A stretch of DNA of 64,000 bases from Luidia sarsii (lineage: Eukaryota > Echinodermata > Asteroidea > Paxillosida > Luidiidae). Below the pieces are notes generated by a model that was not told the origin of the DNA, did not search any database, and was given only the letters and a program-made list of their open reading frames with translations. This document shows, piece by piece, positions 50,073-63,991 of the stretch. The position numbers and the translations under genes were made by a program. How positions within the stretch are numbered: position 1 is the stretch's first letter; each line of letters begins with the position of its first letter. The stretch covers positions 992,001 to 1,056,000 of the forward strand of contig OX465114.1 of assembly GCA_949987565.1 (NCBI GenBank). Reading direction: 5' to 3'.

Positions 50073-53000
50073 GATGCTTAAAACTTGGCATGAAAGTAGC
50101 CCTGGGATTCCTCCAGTGGCCTGAGTCAAAACATCTGAATTTGGAGTCAATTTCTATTCAAACATTTTCAGGAGAAGGGAGCGACCCTACCTGTTTCTTT
50201 GAGCTGCCATTGTCCAGTCGCTGGCATAATTGTCGACGGCAGAGAGTGACTGAGCAGAAAGATAGGGTTTGAAAATTAATATCTCATTAACTAAGATGCT
50301 GACGACATTCAAATTTATCCTAGGAAGAGGCCTAGCGTCTTCTAACAACAGGTGTTAAAGTTACTGAGTTTGGAGAACATTTCTTTTGATGGTTTTCCAG
50401 GGAAAGGCAACGACCCTTCATCTGTCTGAGTGTCAACTGTGTATTCATACGAGTAGACGTTAACTCGCTGGCTTTGGAGGTGATAGGCAGAGATATATTC
50501 CTTGCGTGTTCATATCGTAATACATTTTAGGTTTTGATGCTTGAAACTTGGCATGAAAGTAGCCCTGGGATTCCTCCAGTGGCCTGAGTCAAAACATCTG
50601 AATTCTGAGCCAATTTCTATTCAAACATTTTCATGAGAAGGGAGCGACCCTACCTGTTTCTCTGAGCTGCCATTGTCCAGTCGCTGGCATAATGGTCGAC
50701 GGCAGAGAGTGACTGAGCAGAAAGATAGGGTTTGGAAATTAATATCTCATTAAATATTATGCTGACGACATTCAAATTTGTCCTAGGAAGAGGCCTAGGA
50801 TTCTTCTAACAAGAAGTGTTAAAGTTACTGAGTTTGGAGAACATTTCTTTTGATGGTTTTCCAGGGAAAGGCAACGACCCTTCATCTGTCTGAGTGTCAA
50901 CTGTGTATTCATACGAGTAGACGTTAACTCGCTGACTTTGGAGGTGATAGGCAGAGATATATTCCTTGCGTGTTCATATCGTAATACATTTAAGGTTTTG
51001 ATGCTTGAAACTTGGCATGAAAGTAGCCCTGGGATTCCTCCAGTGGCCTGAGTCAAAACATCTGAATTCGGAGTCAATTTCTATTCAAACATTTTCAGGA
51101 GAAAGGATCAACCCTACCTGTTTCTTTGAGCTGCCATTGTCCAGTCGCTGGCATAATTGTCGACGGCAGAGAGTGACTGAGCAGAAAGATAGGGTTTGAA
51201 AATTAATATCTCATTAACTAAGATGCTGACGACATTCAAATTTGTCCTAGGAAGAGGCCTAGGGTTCTTCTAACAACAGGTGTTAAAGTTACTGAGTTTG
51301 GAGAACATTTCTTTTGATGGTTTTCCAGGGAAAGGCAACGACCCTTCATCTGTCTGAGTGTCAACTGTGTATTCATACGAGTAGACGTTACCTCGCTGGC
51401 TTTGGAGGTGATGGGCAGAGATATATTCCTTGCGTGTTCATATCGTTTTACATTTTAGGTTTTGATGCTTGAAACTTGGCATGAAAGTAGCCCTGGGATT
51501 CCTCCAGTGGCCTGAGTCAAAACATCTGAATTCGGAGTCAATTTCTATTCAAACATTTTCAGGAGAAGGGAGCGACCCTACCTGTTTCTCTGAGCTGCCA
51601 TTGTCCAGTCGCTGGCATAATTGTCGACGGCAGAGAGTGACTGAGCAGAAAGATAGGGTTTGAAAATTAATATCTCATTAACTAAGATGCTGACGACATT
51701 CAAATTTGTCCTAGGAAGAGGCCTAGGGTTCTTCTAACAACAGGTGTTAAAGTTACTGAGTTTGGAGAACATTTCTTTTGATGGTTTTCCAGGGAAAGGC
51801 AACGACCCTTCATCTGTCTGAGTGTCAACTGTGTATTCATACGAGTAGACGTTAACTCGCTGGCTTTGGAGGTGATAGGCAGAGATATATTCCTTGCGTG
51901 TTCATATCGTAATACATTTTAGGTTTTGATGCTTGAAATTTGGCGTGAAAGTAGCCCTGGGATTCCTCCAGTGGCCTGAGTCAAAACATCTGAATTCGGA
52001 GTCAATTTCTATTCAAACATTTTCATGAGAAGGGAGCGACCCTACCTGTTTCTCTGAGCTGCCATTGTCCAGTCGCTGGCATAATTGTCGACGGCAGAGA
52101 GTGACTGAGCAGAAAGATAGGGTTTGAAAATTAATATCTCATTAAATATTATGCTGACGACATTCAAATTTGTCCTAGGAAGAGGCCTAGGATTCTTCTA
52201 ACAAGAAGTGTTAAAGTTACTGAGTTTGGAGAACATTTCTTTTGATGGTTTTCCAGGGAAAGGCAACGACCCTTCATCTGTCTGAGTGTCAACTGTGTAT
52301 TCATACGAGTAGACGTTAACTCGCTGGCTTTGGAGGTGATAGGCAGAGATATATTCCTTGCGTGTTCATATCGTAATACATTTAAGGTTTTGATGCTTGA
52401 AACTTGGCATGAAAGTAGCCCTGGGATTCCTCCAGAGGCCTGAGTCAAAACATCTGAATTCGGAGTCAATTTCTATTCAAACATTTTCAGGAGAAGGGAG
52501 CGACCCTACCTGTTTCTCTGAGCTGCCATTGTCCAGTCGCTGGCATAATTGTCGACGGCAGAGAGTGACTGAGCAGAAAGATAGGGTTTGAAAATTAATA
52601 TCTCATCAACTAAGATGCTGCCGACATTCAAATTTGTCCTAGGAAGAGGCCTAGGGTTCTTCTAACAACAGGTGTTAAAGTTACTGAGTTTGGAGAACAT
52701 TTCTTTTGATGGTTTTCCAGGGAAAGGCAACGACCCTTCATCTGTCTGAGTGTCAACTGTGTATTCATACGAGTAGACGTTGATTCGCAGATTTTGCAGG
52801 TGATGGGCAGAGATATATTCCTTGCGTGTTCATATCGTTTTACATTTTAGGTTTTGATTCTTGAAACTTGGCATGAAAGTAGCCCTAGGATTCCTCCAGT
52901 GGCCTGAGTCAAAACATCTGAATTCGGAGTCAATTTCTATTCAAACATTTTCAGGAGAAGGGAGCGACTCTACCTGATTCTCTGAGCTGCCATTGTCCAG

Positions 53001-54711
53001 TCGCTGGCATAATTGTCGACGGCAGAGAGTGTCTGAGCAGAAAGATAGGGTTTGGAAATTAATATCTCATTAACTGAGATGCTGACGACATTCAAATTTG
53101 TCCTAGGAAGAGGCCTAGGGTTCTTCTAACAACAGGTGTTAAAGTTACTGAGTTTGGAGAACATTTCTTTTGATGGTTTTCCAGGGAAAGGCAACGACCC
53201 TTCATCTGTCTGAGTGTCAACTGTGTATTCATACGAGTAGACGTTAACTCGCTGGCTTTGGAGGTGATAGGCAGAGATATATTCCTTGCGTGTTCATATC
53301 GTAATACATTTTAGGTTTTGATGCTTGAAATTTGGCGTGAAAGTAGCCCTGGGATTCCTCCAGTGGCCTGAGTCAAAACATCTGAATTCGGAGTCAATTT
53401 CTATTCAAACATTTTCATGAGAAGGGAGCGACCCTACCTGTTTCTCTGAGCTGCCATTGTCCAGTCGCTGGCATAATTGTCGACGGCAGAGAGTGACTGA
53501 GCAGAAAGATAGGGTTTGAAAATTAATATCTCATTAAATATTATGCTGACGACATTCAAATTTGTCCTAGGAAGAGGCCTAGGATTCTTCTAACAAGAAG
53601 TGTTAAAGTTACTGAGTTTGGAGAACATTTCTTTTGATGGTTTTCCAGGGAAAGGCAACGACCCTTCATCTGTCTGAGTGTCAACTGTGTATTCATACGA
53701 GTAGACGTTAACTCGCTGGCTTTGGAGGTGATAGGCAGAGATATATTCCTTGCGTGTTCATATCGTAATACATTTAAGGTTTTGATGCTTGAAACTTGGC
53801 ATGAAAGTAGCCCTGGGATTCCTCCAGAGGCCTGAGTCAAAACATCTGAATTCGGAGTCAATTTCTATTCAAACATTTTCAGGAGAAGGGAGCGACCCTA
53901 CCTGTTTCTCTGAGCTGCCATTGTCCAGTCGCTGGCATAATTGTCGACGGCAGAGAGTGACTGAGCAGAAAGATAGGGTTTGAAAATTAATATCTCATTA
54001 ACTAAGATGCTGACGACATTCAAATTTGTCCTAGGAAGAGGCCTAGGGTTCTTCTAACAACAGGTGTTAAAGTTACTGAGTTTGGAGAACATTTCTTTTG
54101 ATGGTTTTCCAGGGAAAGGCAACGACCCTTCATCTGTCTGAGTGTCAACTGTGTATTCATACGAGTAGACGTTGATTCGCAGATTTTGCAGGTGATGGGC
54201 AGAGATATATTCCTTGCGTGTTCATATCGTTTTACATTTTAGGTTTTGATTCTTGAAACTTGGCATGAAAGTAGCCCTAGGATTCCTCCAGTGGCCTGAG
54301 TCAAAACATCTGAATTCGGAGTCAATTTCTATTCAAACATTTTCAGGAGAAGGGAGCGACTCTACCTGATTCTCTGAGCTGCCATTGTCCAGTCGCTGGC
54401 ATAATTGTCGACGGCAGAGAGTGTCTGAGCAGAAAGATAGGGTTTGGAAATTAATATCTCATTAACTAAGATGCTGACGACATTCAAATTTGTCCTAGGA
54501 AGAGGCCTAGGGTTCTTCTAACAACAGGTGTTAAAGTTACTGAGTTTGGAGAACATTTCTTTTGATGGTTTTCCAGGGAAAGGCAACGACCCTTCATCTG
54601 TCTGAGTGTCAACTGTGTATTCATACGAGTAGACGTTAACTCGCTGGCTTTGGAGGTGATAGGCAGAGATATATTCCTTGCGTGTTCATATCGTAATACA
54701 TTTTAGGTTTT
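50073..54711 (+). repeat. Region IV 10-monomer HOR, copy 2 (4,639 bp)
   Basis: The order S, T, U, V, P, Q, R, P, Q, R repeats the previous unit at an offset of 4,639 bp with very few differences, such as gctgccgacattc near 52,617 and taactgagatg near 53,073. The last R (54248) here ends with the ordinary B half, and the next monomer is W, not S. This is where the S-T start of the cycle disappears from the array. Confidence 0.9.
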
Positions 54712-57700
54712 GATGCTTGAAACTTGGCATGAAAGTAGCCCTGGGATTCCTCCAGTGGCCTGAGTAAAAACATCTGAATTCGGAGTCAATTTCTATTCAA
54801 ACATTTTCAAGAGAAGGGAGCGACCCTACCTGTTTCTCTGAGCTGCCATTGTCAAGTCGGTGGCATAATGGTCGACGGCAGAGAGTGACTGAGCAGAAAG
54901 ATAGGGTTTGGAAATTAATATCTCATTAAATATTATGCTGACGACATTCAAATTTGTCCTAGGAAGAGGCCTAGGATTCTTCTAACAAGAAGTGTTAAAG
55001 TTACTGAGTTTGGAGAACATTTCTTTTGATGGTTTTCCAGGGAAAGGCAACGACCCTTCATCTGTCTGAGTGTCAACTGTATATTCATACGAGTAGACGT
55101 TAACTCGCTGACTTTGGAGGTGATAGGCAGAGATATTTTCCTTGCGTGTTCATATCGTAATACATTTAAGGTTTTGATGCTTGAAACTTGGCATGAAAGT
55201 AGCCCTGGGATTCCTCCAGTGGCCTGAGTCAAAACATCTGAATTCGGAGTCAATTTCTATTCAAACATTTTCAGGAGAAAGGAGCAACCCTACCTGTTTC
55301 TTTGAGCTGCCATTGTCCAGTCGCTGGCATAATTGTCGACGGCAGAGAGTGACTGAGCAGAAAGATAGGGTTTGAAAATTAATATCTCATTAACTAAGAT
55401 GCTGACGACATTCAAATTTGTCCTAGGAAGAGGCCTAGGGTTCTTCTAACAACAGGTGTTAAAGTTACTGAGTTTGGAGAACATTTCTTTTGATGGTTTT
55501 CCAGGGAAAGGCAACGACCCTTCATCTGTCTGAGTGTCAACTTTGTATTCATACGAGTAGACGTTACCTCGCTGGCTTTGGAGGTGATGGGCAGAGATAT
55601 ATTCCTTGCGTGTTCATATCGTTTTACATTTTAGGTTTTGATGCTTGAAACTTGGCATGAAAGTAGCCCTGGGATTCCTCCAGTGGCCTGAGTCAAAACA
55701 CCTGAATTCGGAGTCAATTTCTATTCAAACATTTTCAGGAGAAGGGAGCGACCCTACCTGTTTCTCTGAGCTGCCATTGTCCAGTCGCTGGCATAATTGT
55801 CGACGGCAGAGAGTGACTGAGCAGAAAGATAGGGTTTGAAAATTAATATCTCATTAACTAAGATGCTGACGACATTCAAATTTGTCCTAGGAAGAGGCCT
55901 AGGGTTCTTCTAACAACAGGTGTTAAAGTTACTGAGTTTGGAGAACATTTCTTTTGATGGTTTTCCAGGGAAAGGCAACGACCCTTCATCTGTCTGATTG
56001 TCAACTGTGTATTCATACGAGTACACCTTAACTCGCTGGCTTTGGAGGTGATAGGCAGAGATATATTCCTTGCGTGTTCATATCGTAATACATTTTAGGT
56101 TTTGATGCTTGAAATTTGGCGTGAAAGTAGCCCTGGGATTCCTCCAGTGGCCTGAGTCAAAACATCTGAATTCGGAGTCAATTTCTATTCAAACATTTTC
56201 ATGAGAAGGGAGCGACCCTACCTGTTTCTCTGAGCTGCCATTGTCCAGTCGCTGGCATAATTGTCGACGGCAGAGAGTGACTGAGCAGAAAGATAGGGTT
56301 TGAAAATTAATATCTCATTAAATATTATGCTGACGACATTCAAATTTGTCCTAGGAAGAGGCCTAGGATTCTTCTAACAAGAAGTGTTAAAGTTACTGAG
56401 TTTGGAGAACATTTCTTTTGATGGTTTTCCAGGGAAAGGCAACGACCCTTCATCTGTCTGAGTGTCAACTGTGTATTCAAACGAGTAGACGTTAACTCGC
56501 TGGCTTTGGAGGTGATAGGCAGAGATATATTCCTTGCGTGTTCATATCGTAATACATTTTAGGTTTTGATGCTTGAAATTTGGCGTGAAAGTAGCCCTGG
56601 GATTCCTCCAGTGGCCTGAGTCAAAACATCTGAATTCGGAGTCAATTTCTATTCAAACATTTTCATGAGAAGGGAGCGACCCTACCTGTTTCTCTGAGCT
56701 GCCATTGTCCAGTCGCTGGCATAATTGTCGACGGCAGAGAGTGACTGAGCAGAAAGATAGGGTTTGAAAATTAATATCTCATTAAATATTATGCTGACGA
56801 CATTCAAATTTGTCCTAGGAAGAGGCCTAGGATTCTTCTAACAAGAAGTGTTAAAGTTACTGAGTTTGGAGAACATTTCTTTTGATGGTTTTCCAGGGAA
56901 AGGCAACGACCCTTCATCTGTCTGAGTGTCAACTGTGTATTCATACGAGTAGACGTTAACTCGCTGGCTTTGGAGGTGATAGGCAGAGATATATTCCTTG
57001 CGTGTTCATATCGTAATACATTTAAGGTTTTGATGCTTGAAACTTGGCATGAAAGTAGCCCTGGGATTCCTCCAGAGGCCTGAGTCAAAACATCTGAATT
57101 CGGAGTCAATTTCTATTCAAACATTTTCAGGAGAAGGGAGCGACTCTACCTGTTTCTCTGAGCTGCCATTGTCCAGTCGCTGGCATAATTGTCGACGGCA
57201 GAGAGTGACTGAGCAGAAAGATAGGGTTTGAAAATTAATATCTCATTAACTAAGATGCTGACGACATTCAAATTTGTCCTAGGAAGAGGCCTAGGGTTCT
57301 TCTAACAACAGGTGTTAAAGTTACTGAGTTTGGAGAACATTTCTTTTGATGGTTTTCCAGGGAAAGGCAACGACCCTTCATCTGTCTGAGTGTCAACTGT
57401 GTATTCATACGAGTAGACGTTACCTCGCTGGCTTTGGAGGTGATGGGCAGAGATATATTCCTTGCGTGTTCATATCGTTTTACATTTTAGGTTTTGATGC
57501 TTGAAACTTGGCATGAAAGTAGCCCTGGGATTCCTCCAGTGGCCTGAGTCAAAACATCTGAATTCGGAGTCAATTTCTATTCAAACATTTTCAGGAGAAG
57601 GGAGCGACCCTACCTGTTTCTCTGAGCTGCCATTGTCCAGTCGCTGGCATAATTGTCGACGGCAGAGAGTGACTGAGCAGAAAGATAGGGTTTGAAAATT

Positions 57701-59351
57701 AATATCTCATTAACTAAGATGCTGACGACATTCAAATTTGTCCTAGGAAGAGGCCTAGGGTTCTTCTAACAACAGGTGTTAAAGTTACTGAGTTTGGAGA
57801 ACATTTCTTTTGATGGTTTTCCAGGGAAAGGCAACGACCCTTCATCTGTCTGATTGTCAACTGTGTATTCATACGAGTACACCTTAACTCGCTGGCTTTG
57901 GAGGTGATAGGCAGAGATATATTCCTTGCGTGTTCATATCGTAATACATTTTAGGTTTTGATGCTTGAAATTTGGCGTGAAAGTAGCCCTGGGATTCCTC
58001 CAGTGGCCTGAGTCAAAACATCTGAATTCGGAGTCAATTTCTATTCAAACATTTTCATGAGAAGGGAGCGACCCTACCTGTTTCTCTGAGCTGCCATTGT
58101 CCAGTCGCTGGCATAATTGTCGACGGCAGAGAGTGACTGAGCAGAAAGATAGGGTTTGAAAATTAATATCTCATTAAATATTATGCTGACGACATTCAAA
58201 TTTGTCCTAGGAAGAGGCCTAGGATTCTTCTAACAAGAAGTGTTAAAGTTACTGAGTTTGGAGAACATTTCTTTTGATGGTTTTCCAGGGAAAGGCAACG
58301 ACCCTTCATCTGTCTGAGTGTCAACTGTGTATTCATACGAGTAGACGTTAACTCGCTGGCTTTGGAGGTGATAGGCAGAGATATATTCCTTGCGTGTTCA
58401 TATCGTAATACATTTAAGGTTTTGATGCTTGAAACTTGGCATGAAAGTAGCCCTGGGATTCCTCCAGAGGCCTGAGTCAAAACATCTGAATTCGGAGTCA
58501 ATTTCTATTCAAACATTTTCAGGAGAAGGGAGCGACTCTACCTGTTTCTCTGAGCTGCCATTGTCCAGTCGCTGGCATAATTGTCGACGGCAGAGAGTGA
58601 CTGAGCAGAAAGATAGGGTTTGAAAATTAATATCTCATTAACTAAGATGCTGACGACATTCAAATTTGTCCTAGGAAGAGGCCTAGGGTTCTTCTAACAA
58701 CAGGTGTTAAAGTTACTGAGTTTGGAGAACATTTCTTTTGATGGTTTTCCAGGGAAAGGCAACGACCCTTCATCTGTCTGAGTGTCAACTGTGTATTCAT
58801 ACGAGTAGACGTTGATTCGCAGATTTTGCAGGTGATGGGCAGAGATATATTCCTTGCGTGTTCATATCGTTTTACATTTTAGGTTTTGATTCTTGAAACT
58901 TGGCATGAAAGTAGCCCTAGGATTCCTCCAGTGGCCTGAGTCAAAACATCTGAATTCGGAGTCAATTTCTATTCAAACATTTTCAGGAGAAGGGAGCGAC
59001 TCTACCTGATTCTCTGAGCTGCCATTGTCCAGTCGCTGGCATAATTGTCGACGGCAGAGAGTGTCTGAGCAGAAAGATAGGGTTTGGAAATTAATATCTC
59101 ATTAACTAAGATGCTGACGACATTCAAATTTGTCCTAGGAAGAGGCCTAGGGTTCTTCTAACAACAGGTGTTAAAGTTACTGAGTTTGGAGAACATTTCT
59201 TTTGATGGTTTTCCAGGGAAAGGCAACGACCCTTCATCTGTCTGAGTGTCAACTGTGTATTCATACGAGTAGACGTTAACTCGCTGGCTTTGGAGGTGAT
59301 AGGCAGAGATATATTCCTTGCGTGTTCATATCGTCATACATTTTAGGTTTT
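54712..59351 (+). repeat. Region IV 10-monomer unit, W-type start (4,640 bp)
   Basis: The order is W (54712: gagtaaaaac, acattttcaagag, aagtcggtgg), U' (gaaaggagcaacc), V, P, P, Q' (57032, gcgactctacctg), V, P, Q', R. W takes the place of S-T and resembles the d/f monomers of regions I-II, but with acattttcaag rather than agattttcaag. The V monomers at 55640 and 57496 share ctgattgtcaac and gtacacctt, which marks an internal duplication offset by 1,856 bp (four monomers). Confidence 0.88.
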
Positions 59352-62300
59352 GATGCTTGAAACTTGGCATGAAAGTAGCCCTGGGATTCCTCCAGTGGCC
59401 TGAGTAAAAACATCTGAATTCGGAGTCAATTTCTATTCAAACATTTTCAAGAGAAGGGAGCGACCCTACCTGTTTCTCTGAGCTGCCATTGTCAAGTCGG
59501 TGGCATAATGGTCGACGGCAGAGAGTGACTGAGCAGAAAGATAGGGTTTGGAAATTAATATCTCATTAAATATTATGCTGACGACATTCAAATTTGTCCT
59601 AGGAAGAGGCCTAGGATTCTTCTAACAAGAAGTGTTAAAGTTACTGAGTTTGGAGAACATTTCTTTTGATGGTTTTCCAGGGAAAGGCAACGATCCTTCA
59701 TCTGTCTGAGTGTCAACTGTATATTCATACGAGTAGACGTTAACTCGCTGACTTTGGAGGTGATAGGCAGAGATATTTTCCTTGTGTGTTCATATCGTAA
59801 TACATTTAAGGTTTTGATGCTTGAAACTTGGCATGAAAGTAGCCCTGAGATTCCTCCAGTGGCCTGAGTCAAAACATCTGAATTCGGAGTCAATTTCTAT
59901 TCAAACATTTTCAGGAGAAAGGAGCAACCCTACCTGTTTCTTTGAGCTGCCATTGTCCAGTCGCTGGCATAATTGTCGACGGCAGAGAGTGACTGAGCAG
60001 AAAGATAGGGTTTGAAAATTAATATCTCATTAACTAAGATGCTGACGACATTCAAATTTGTCCTAGGAAGAGGCCTAGGGTTCTTCTAACAACAGGTGTT
60101 AAAGTTACTGAGTTTGGAGAACATTTCTTTTGATGGTTTTCCAGGGAAAGGCAACGACCCTTCATCTGTCTGAGTGTCAACTGTGTATTCATACGAGTAG
60201 ACGTTACCTCGCTGGCTTTGGAGGTGATGGGCAGAGATATATTCCTTGCGTGTTCATATCGTTTTACATTTTAGGTTTTGATGCTTGAAACTTGGCATGA
60301 AAGTAGCCCTGGGATTCCTCCAGTGGCCTGAGTCAAAACATCTGAATTCGGAGTCAATTTCCATTCAAACATTTTCAGGAGAAGGGAGCGACCCTACCTG
60401 TTTCTCTGAGCTGCCATTGTCCAATCGCTGGCATAATTGTCGACGGCAGAGAGTGACTGAGCAGAAAGATAGGGTTTGAAAATTAATATCTCATTAACTA
60501 AGATGCTGACGACATTCAAATTTGTCCTAGGAAGAGGCCTAGGGTTCTTCTAACAACAGGTGTTAAAGTTACTGAGTTTGGAGAACATTTCTTTTGATGG
60601 TTTTCCAGGGAAAGGCAACGACCCTTCATCTGTCTGAGTGTCAACTGTGTATTCATACGAGTAGACGTTAACTCGCTGGCTTTGGAGGTGATAGGCAGAG
60701 ATATATTCCTTGCGTGTTCATATCGTAATACATTTTAGGTTTTGATGCTTGAAATTTGGCGTGAAAGTAGCCCTGGGATTCCTCCAGTGGCCTGAGTCAA
60801 AACATCTGAATTCGGAGTCAATTTCTATTCAAACATTTTCATGAGAAGGGAGCGACCCTACCTGTTTCTCTGAGCTGCCATTGTCCAGTCGCTGGCATAA
60901 TTGTCGACGGCAGAGAGTGACTGAGCAGAAAGATAGGGTTTGAAAATTAATATCTCATTAAATATTATGCTGACGACATTCAAATTTGTCCTAGGAAGAG
61001 GCCTAGGATTCTTCTAACAAGAAGTGTTAAAGTTACTGAGTTTGGAGAACATTTCTTTTGATGGTTTTCCAGGGAAAGGCAACGACCCTTCATCTGTCTG
61101 AGTGTCAACTGTGTATTCATACGAGTAGACGTTAACTCGCTGGCTTTGGAGGTGATAGGCAGAGATATATTCCTTGCGTGTTCATATCGTAATACATTTA
61201 AGGTTTTGATGCTTGAAACTTGGCATGAAAGTAGCCCTGGGATTCCTCCAGAGGCCTGAGTCAAAACATCTGAATTCGGAGTCAATTTCTATTCAAACAT
61301 TTTCAGGAGAAGGGAGCGACCCTACCTGTTTCTCTGAGCTGCCATTGTCCAGTCGCTGGCATAATTGTCGACGGCAGAGAGTGACTGAGCAGAAAGATAG
61401 GGTTTGAAAATTAATATCTCATTAACTAAGATGCTGACGACATTCAAATTTGTCCTAGGAAGAGGCCTAGGGTTCTTCTAACAACAGGTGTTAAAGTTAC
61501 TGAGTTTGGAGAACATTTCTTTTGATGGTTTTCCAGGGAAAGGCAACGACCCTTCATCTGTCTGAGTGTCAACTGTGTATTCATACGAGTAGACGTTGAT
61601 TCGCAGATTTTGCAGGTGATGGGCAGAGATATATTCCTTGCGTGTTCATATCGTTTTACATTTTAGGTTTTGATTCTTGAAACTTGGCATGAAAGTAGCC
61701 CTAGGATTCCTCCAGTGGCCTGAGTCAAAACATCTGAATTCGGAGTCAATTTCTATTCAAACATTTTCAGGAGAAGGGAGCGACTCTACCTGATTCTCTG
61801 AGCTGCCATTGTCCAGTCGCTGGCATAATTGTCGACGGCAGAGAGTGTCTGAGCAGAAAGATAGGGTTTGGAAATTAATATCTCATTAACTAAGATGCTG
61901 ACGACATTCAAATTTGTCCTAGGAAGAGGCCTAGGGTTCTTCTAACAACAGGTGTTAAAGTTACTGAGTTTGGAGAACATTTCTTTTGATGGTTTTCCAG
62001 GGAAAGGCAACGACCCTTCATCTGTCTGAGTGTCAACTGTGTATTCATACGAGTAGACGTTAACTCGCTGGCTTTGGAGGTGATAGGCAGAGATATATTC
62101 CTTGCGTGTTCATATCGTAATACATTTTAGGTTTTGATGCTTGAAACTTGGCATGAAAGTAGCCCTGGGATTCCTCCAGTGGCCTGAGTCAAAACATCTG
62201 AATTCGGAGTCAATTTCTATTCAAACATTTTCAAGAGAAGGGAGCGACCCTACCTGTTTCTCTGAGCTGCCATTGTCAAGTCGGTGGCATAATGGTCGAC

Positions 62301-63063
62301 GGCAGAGAGTGACTGAGCAGAAAGATAGGGTTTGAAAATTAATATCTCATTAACTAAGATGCTGACGACATTCAAATTTGTCCTAGGAAGAGGCCTAGGG
62401 TTCTTCTAACAACAGGTGTTAAAGTTACTGAGTTTGGAGAACATTTCTTTTGATGGTTTTCCAGGGAAAGGCAACGACCCTTCATCTGTCTGAGTGTCAA
62501 CTGTGTATTCATACGAGTAGACGTTGATTCGCAGATTTTGCAGGTGATGGGCAGAGATATATTCCTTGCGTGTTCATATCGTTTTACATTTTAGGTTTTG
62601 ATTCTTGAAACTTGGCATGAAAGTAGCCCTAGGATTCCTCCAGTGGCCTGAGTCAAAACATCTGAATTCGGAGTCAATTTCTATTCAAACATTTTCAGGA
62701 GAAGGGAGCGACTCTACCTGATTCTCTGAGCTGCCATTGTCCAGTCGCTTGCATAATTGTCGACGGCAGAGAGTGACTGAGCAGAAAGATAGGGTTTGGA
62801 AATTAATATCTCATTAACTAAGATGCTGACGACATTCAAATTTGTCCTAGGAAGAGGCCTAGGGTTCTTCTAACAACAGGTGTTAAAGTTACTGAGTTTG
62901 GAGAACATTTCTTTTGATGGTTTTCCAGGGAAAGGCAACGACCCTTCATCTGTCTGAGTGTCAACTGTGTATTCATACGAGTAGACGTTAACTCGCTGGC
63001 TTTGGAGGTGATAGGCAGAGATATATTCCTTGCGTGTTCATATCGTAATACATTTTAGGTTTT
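59352..63063 (+). repeat. Region IV 8-monomer unit, W-type start (3,712 bp)
   Basis: The order is W (59352, with tcgtcatac just upstream), U' (59816), V (60280), P, Q, R, W-like (62136), R' (62600). The W-like monomer keeps gagtcaaaac but has the W marks acattttcaagag and aagtcggtgg, then switches to tttgaaaattaatatc, ctaagatg and a Q-type B half with gttgattcgcag. It is therefore a W/Q chimera. R' has gtgactgag in place of gtgtctgag and a private cgcttgcat. Single-base changes such as cttgtgtgttc and cctgagattcc are private to the U' junction. Confidence 0.86.
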
Positions 63064-63991
63064 GATGCTTGAAACTTGGCATGAAAGTAGCCCTGGGATT
63101 CCTCCAGTGGCCTGAGTAAAAACATCTGAATTCGGAGTCAATTTCTATTCAAACATTTTCAAGAGAAGGGAGCGACCCTACCTGTTTCTCTGAGCTGCCA
63201 TTGTCAAGTCGGTGGCATAATGGTCGACGGCAGAGAGTGACTGAGCAGAAAGATAGGGTTTGGAAATTAATATCTCATTAAATATTATGCTGACGACATT
63301 CAAATTTGTCCTAGGAAGAGGCCTAGGATTCTTCTAACAAGAAGTGTTAAAGTTACTGAGTTTGGAGAACATTTCTTTTGATGGTTTTCCAGGGAAAGGC
63401 AACGACCCTTCATCTGTCTGAGTGTCAACTGTATATTCATACGAGTAGACGTTAACTCGCTGACTTTGGAGGTGATAGGCAGAGATATTTTCCTTGCGTG
63501 TTCATATCGTAATACATTTAAGGTTTTGATGCTTGAAACTTGGCATGAAAGTAGCCCTGGGATTCCTCCAGTGGCCTGAGTCAAAACATCTGAATTCGGA
63601 GTCAATTTCTATTCAAACATTTTCAGGAGAAAGGAGCAACCCTACCTGTTTCTTTGAGCTGCCATTGTCCAGTCGCTGGCATAATTGTCGACGGCAGAGA
63701 GTGACTGAGCAGAAAGATAGGGTTTGAAAATTAATATCTCATTAACTAAGATGCTGACGACATTCAAATTTGTCCTAGGAAGAGGCCTAGGGTTCTTCTA
63801 ACAACAGGTGTTAAAGTTACTGAGTTTGGAGAACATTTCTTTTGATGGTTTTCCAGGGAAAGGCAACGACCCTTCATCTGTCTGAGTGTCAACTGTGTAT
63901 TCATACGAGTAGACGTTACCTCGCTGGCTTTGGAGGTGATGGGCAGAGATATATTCCTTGCGTGTTCATATCGTTTTACATTTTAGGTTTT
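63064..63991 (+). repeat. Start of next W-type unit (two monomers)
   Basis: The order is W (63064) and U' (63528), matching 54712-55639 and 59352-60279. The unit continues past the window edge, so its full length is unknown. Confidence 0.88.

Noticed and set aside
42886..63605. Fourteen minus-strand frames of 101 codons as real genes
   Set aside because: They overlap the plus-strand frames, span the A/B junction of the satellite, and exist only where one base removes a stop. No homology was recognised.
435..63727. Dozens of plus-strand open frames of 60-83 codons, nearly identical, as a small-protein gene family
   Set aside because: They recur at the 464-bp period, are opened or closed by single-base variants (catgag versus caggag, tttgatg versus ttttatg, tttgaaa versus tttggaa), show no domain or signal, and variants do not favour silent positions by eye. 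They are by-products of the repeat.
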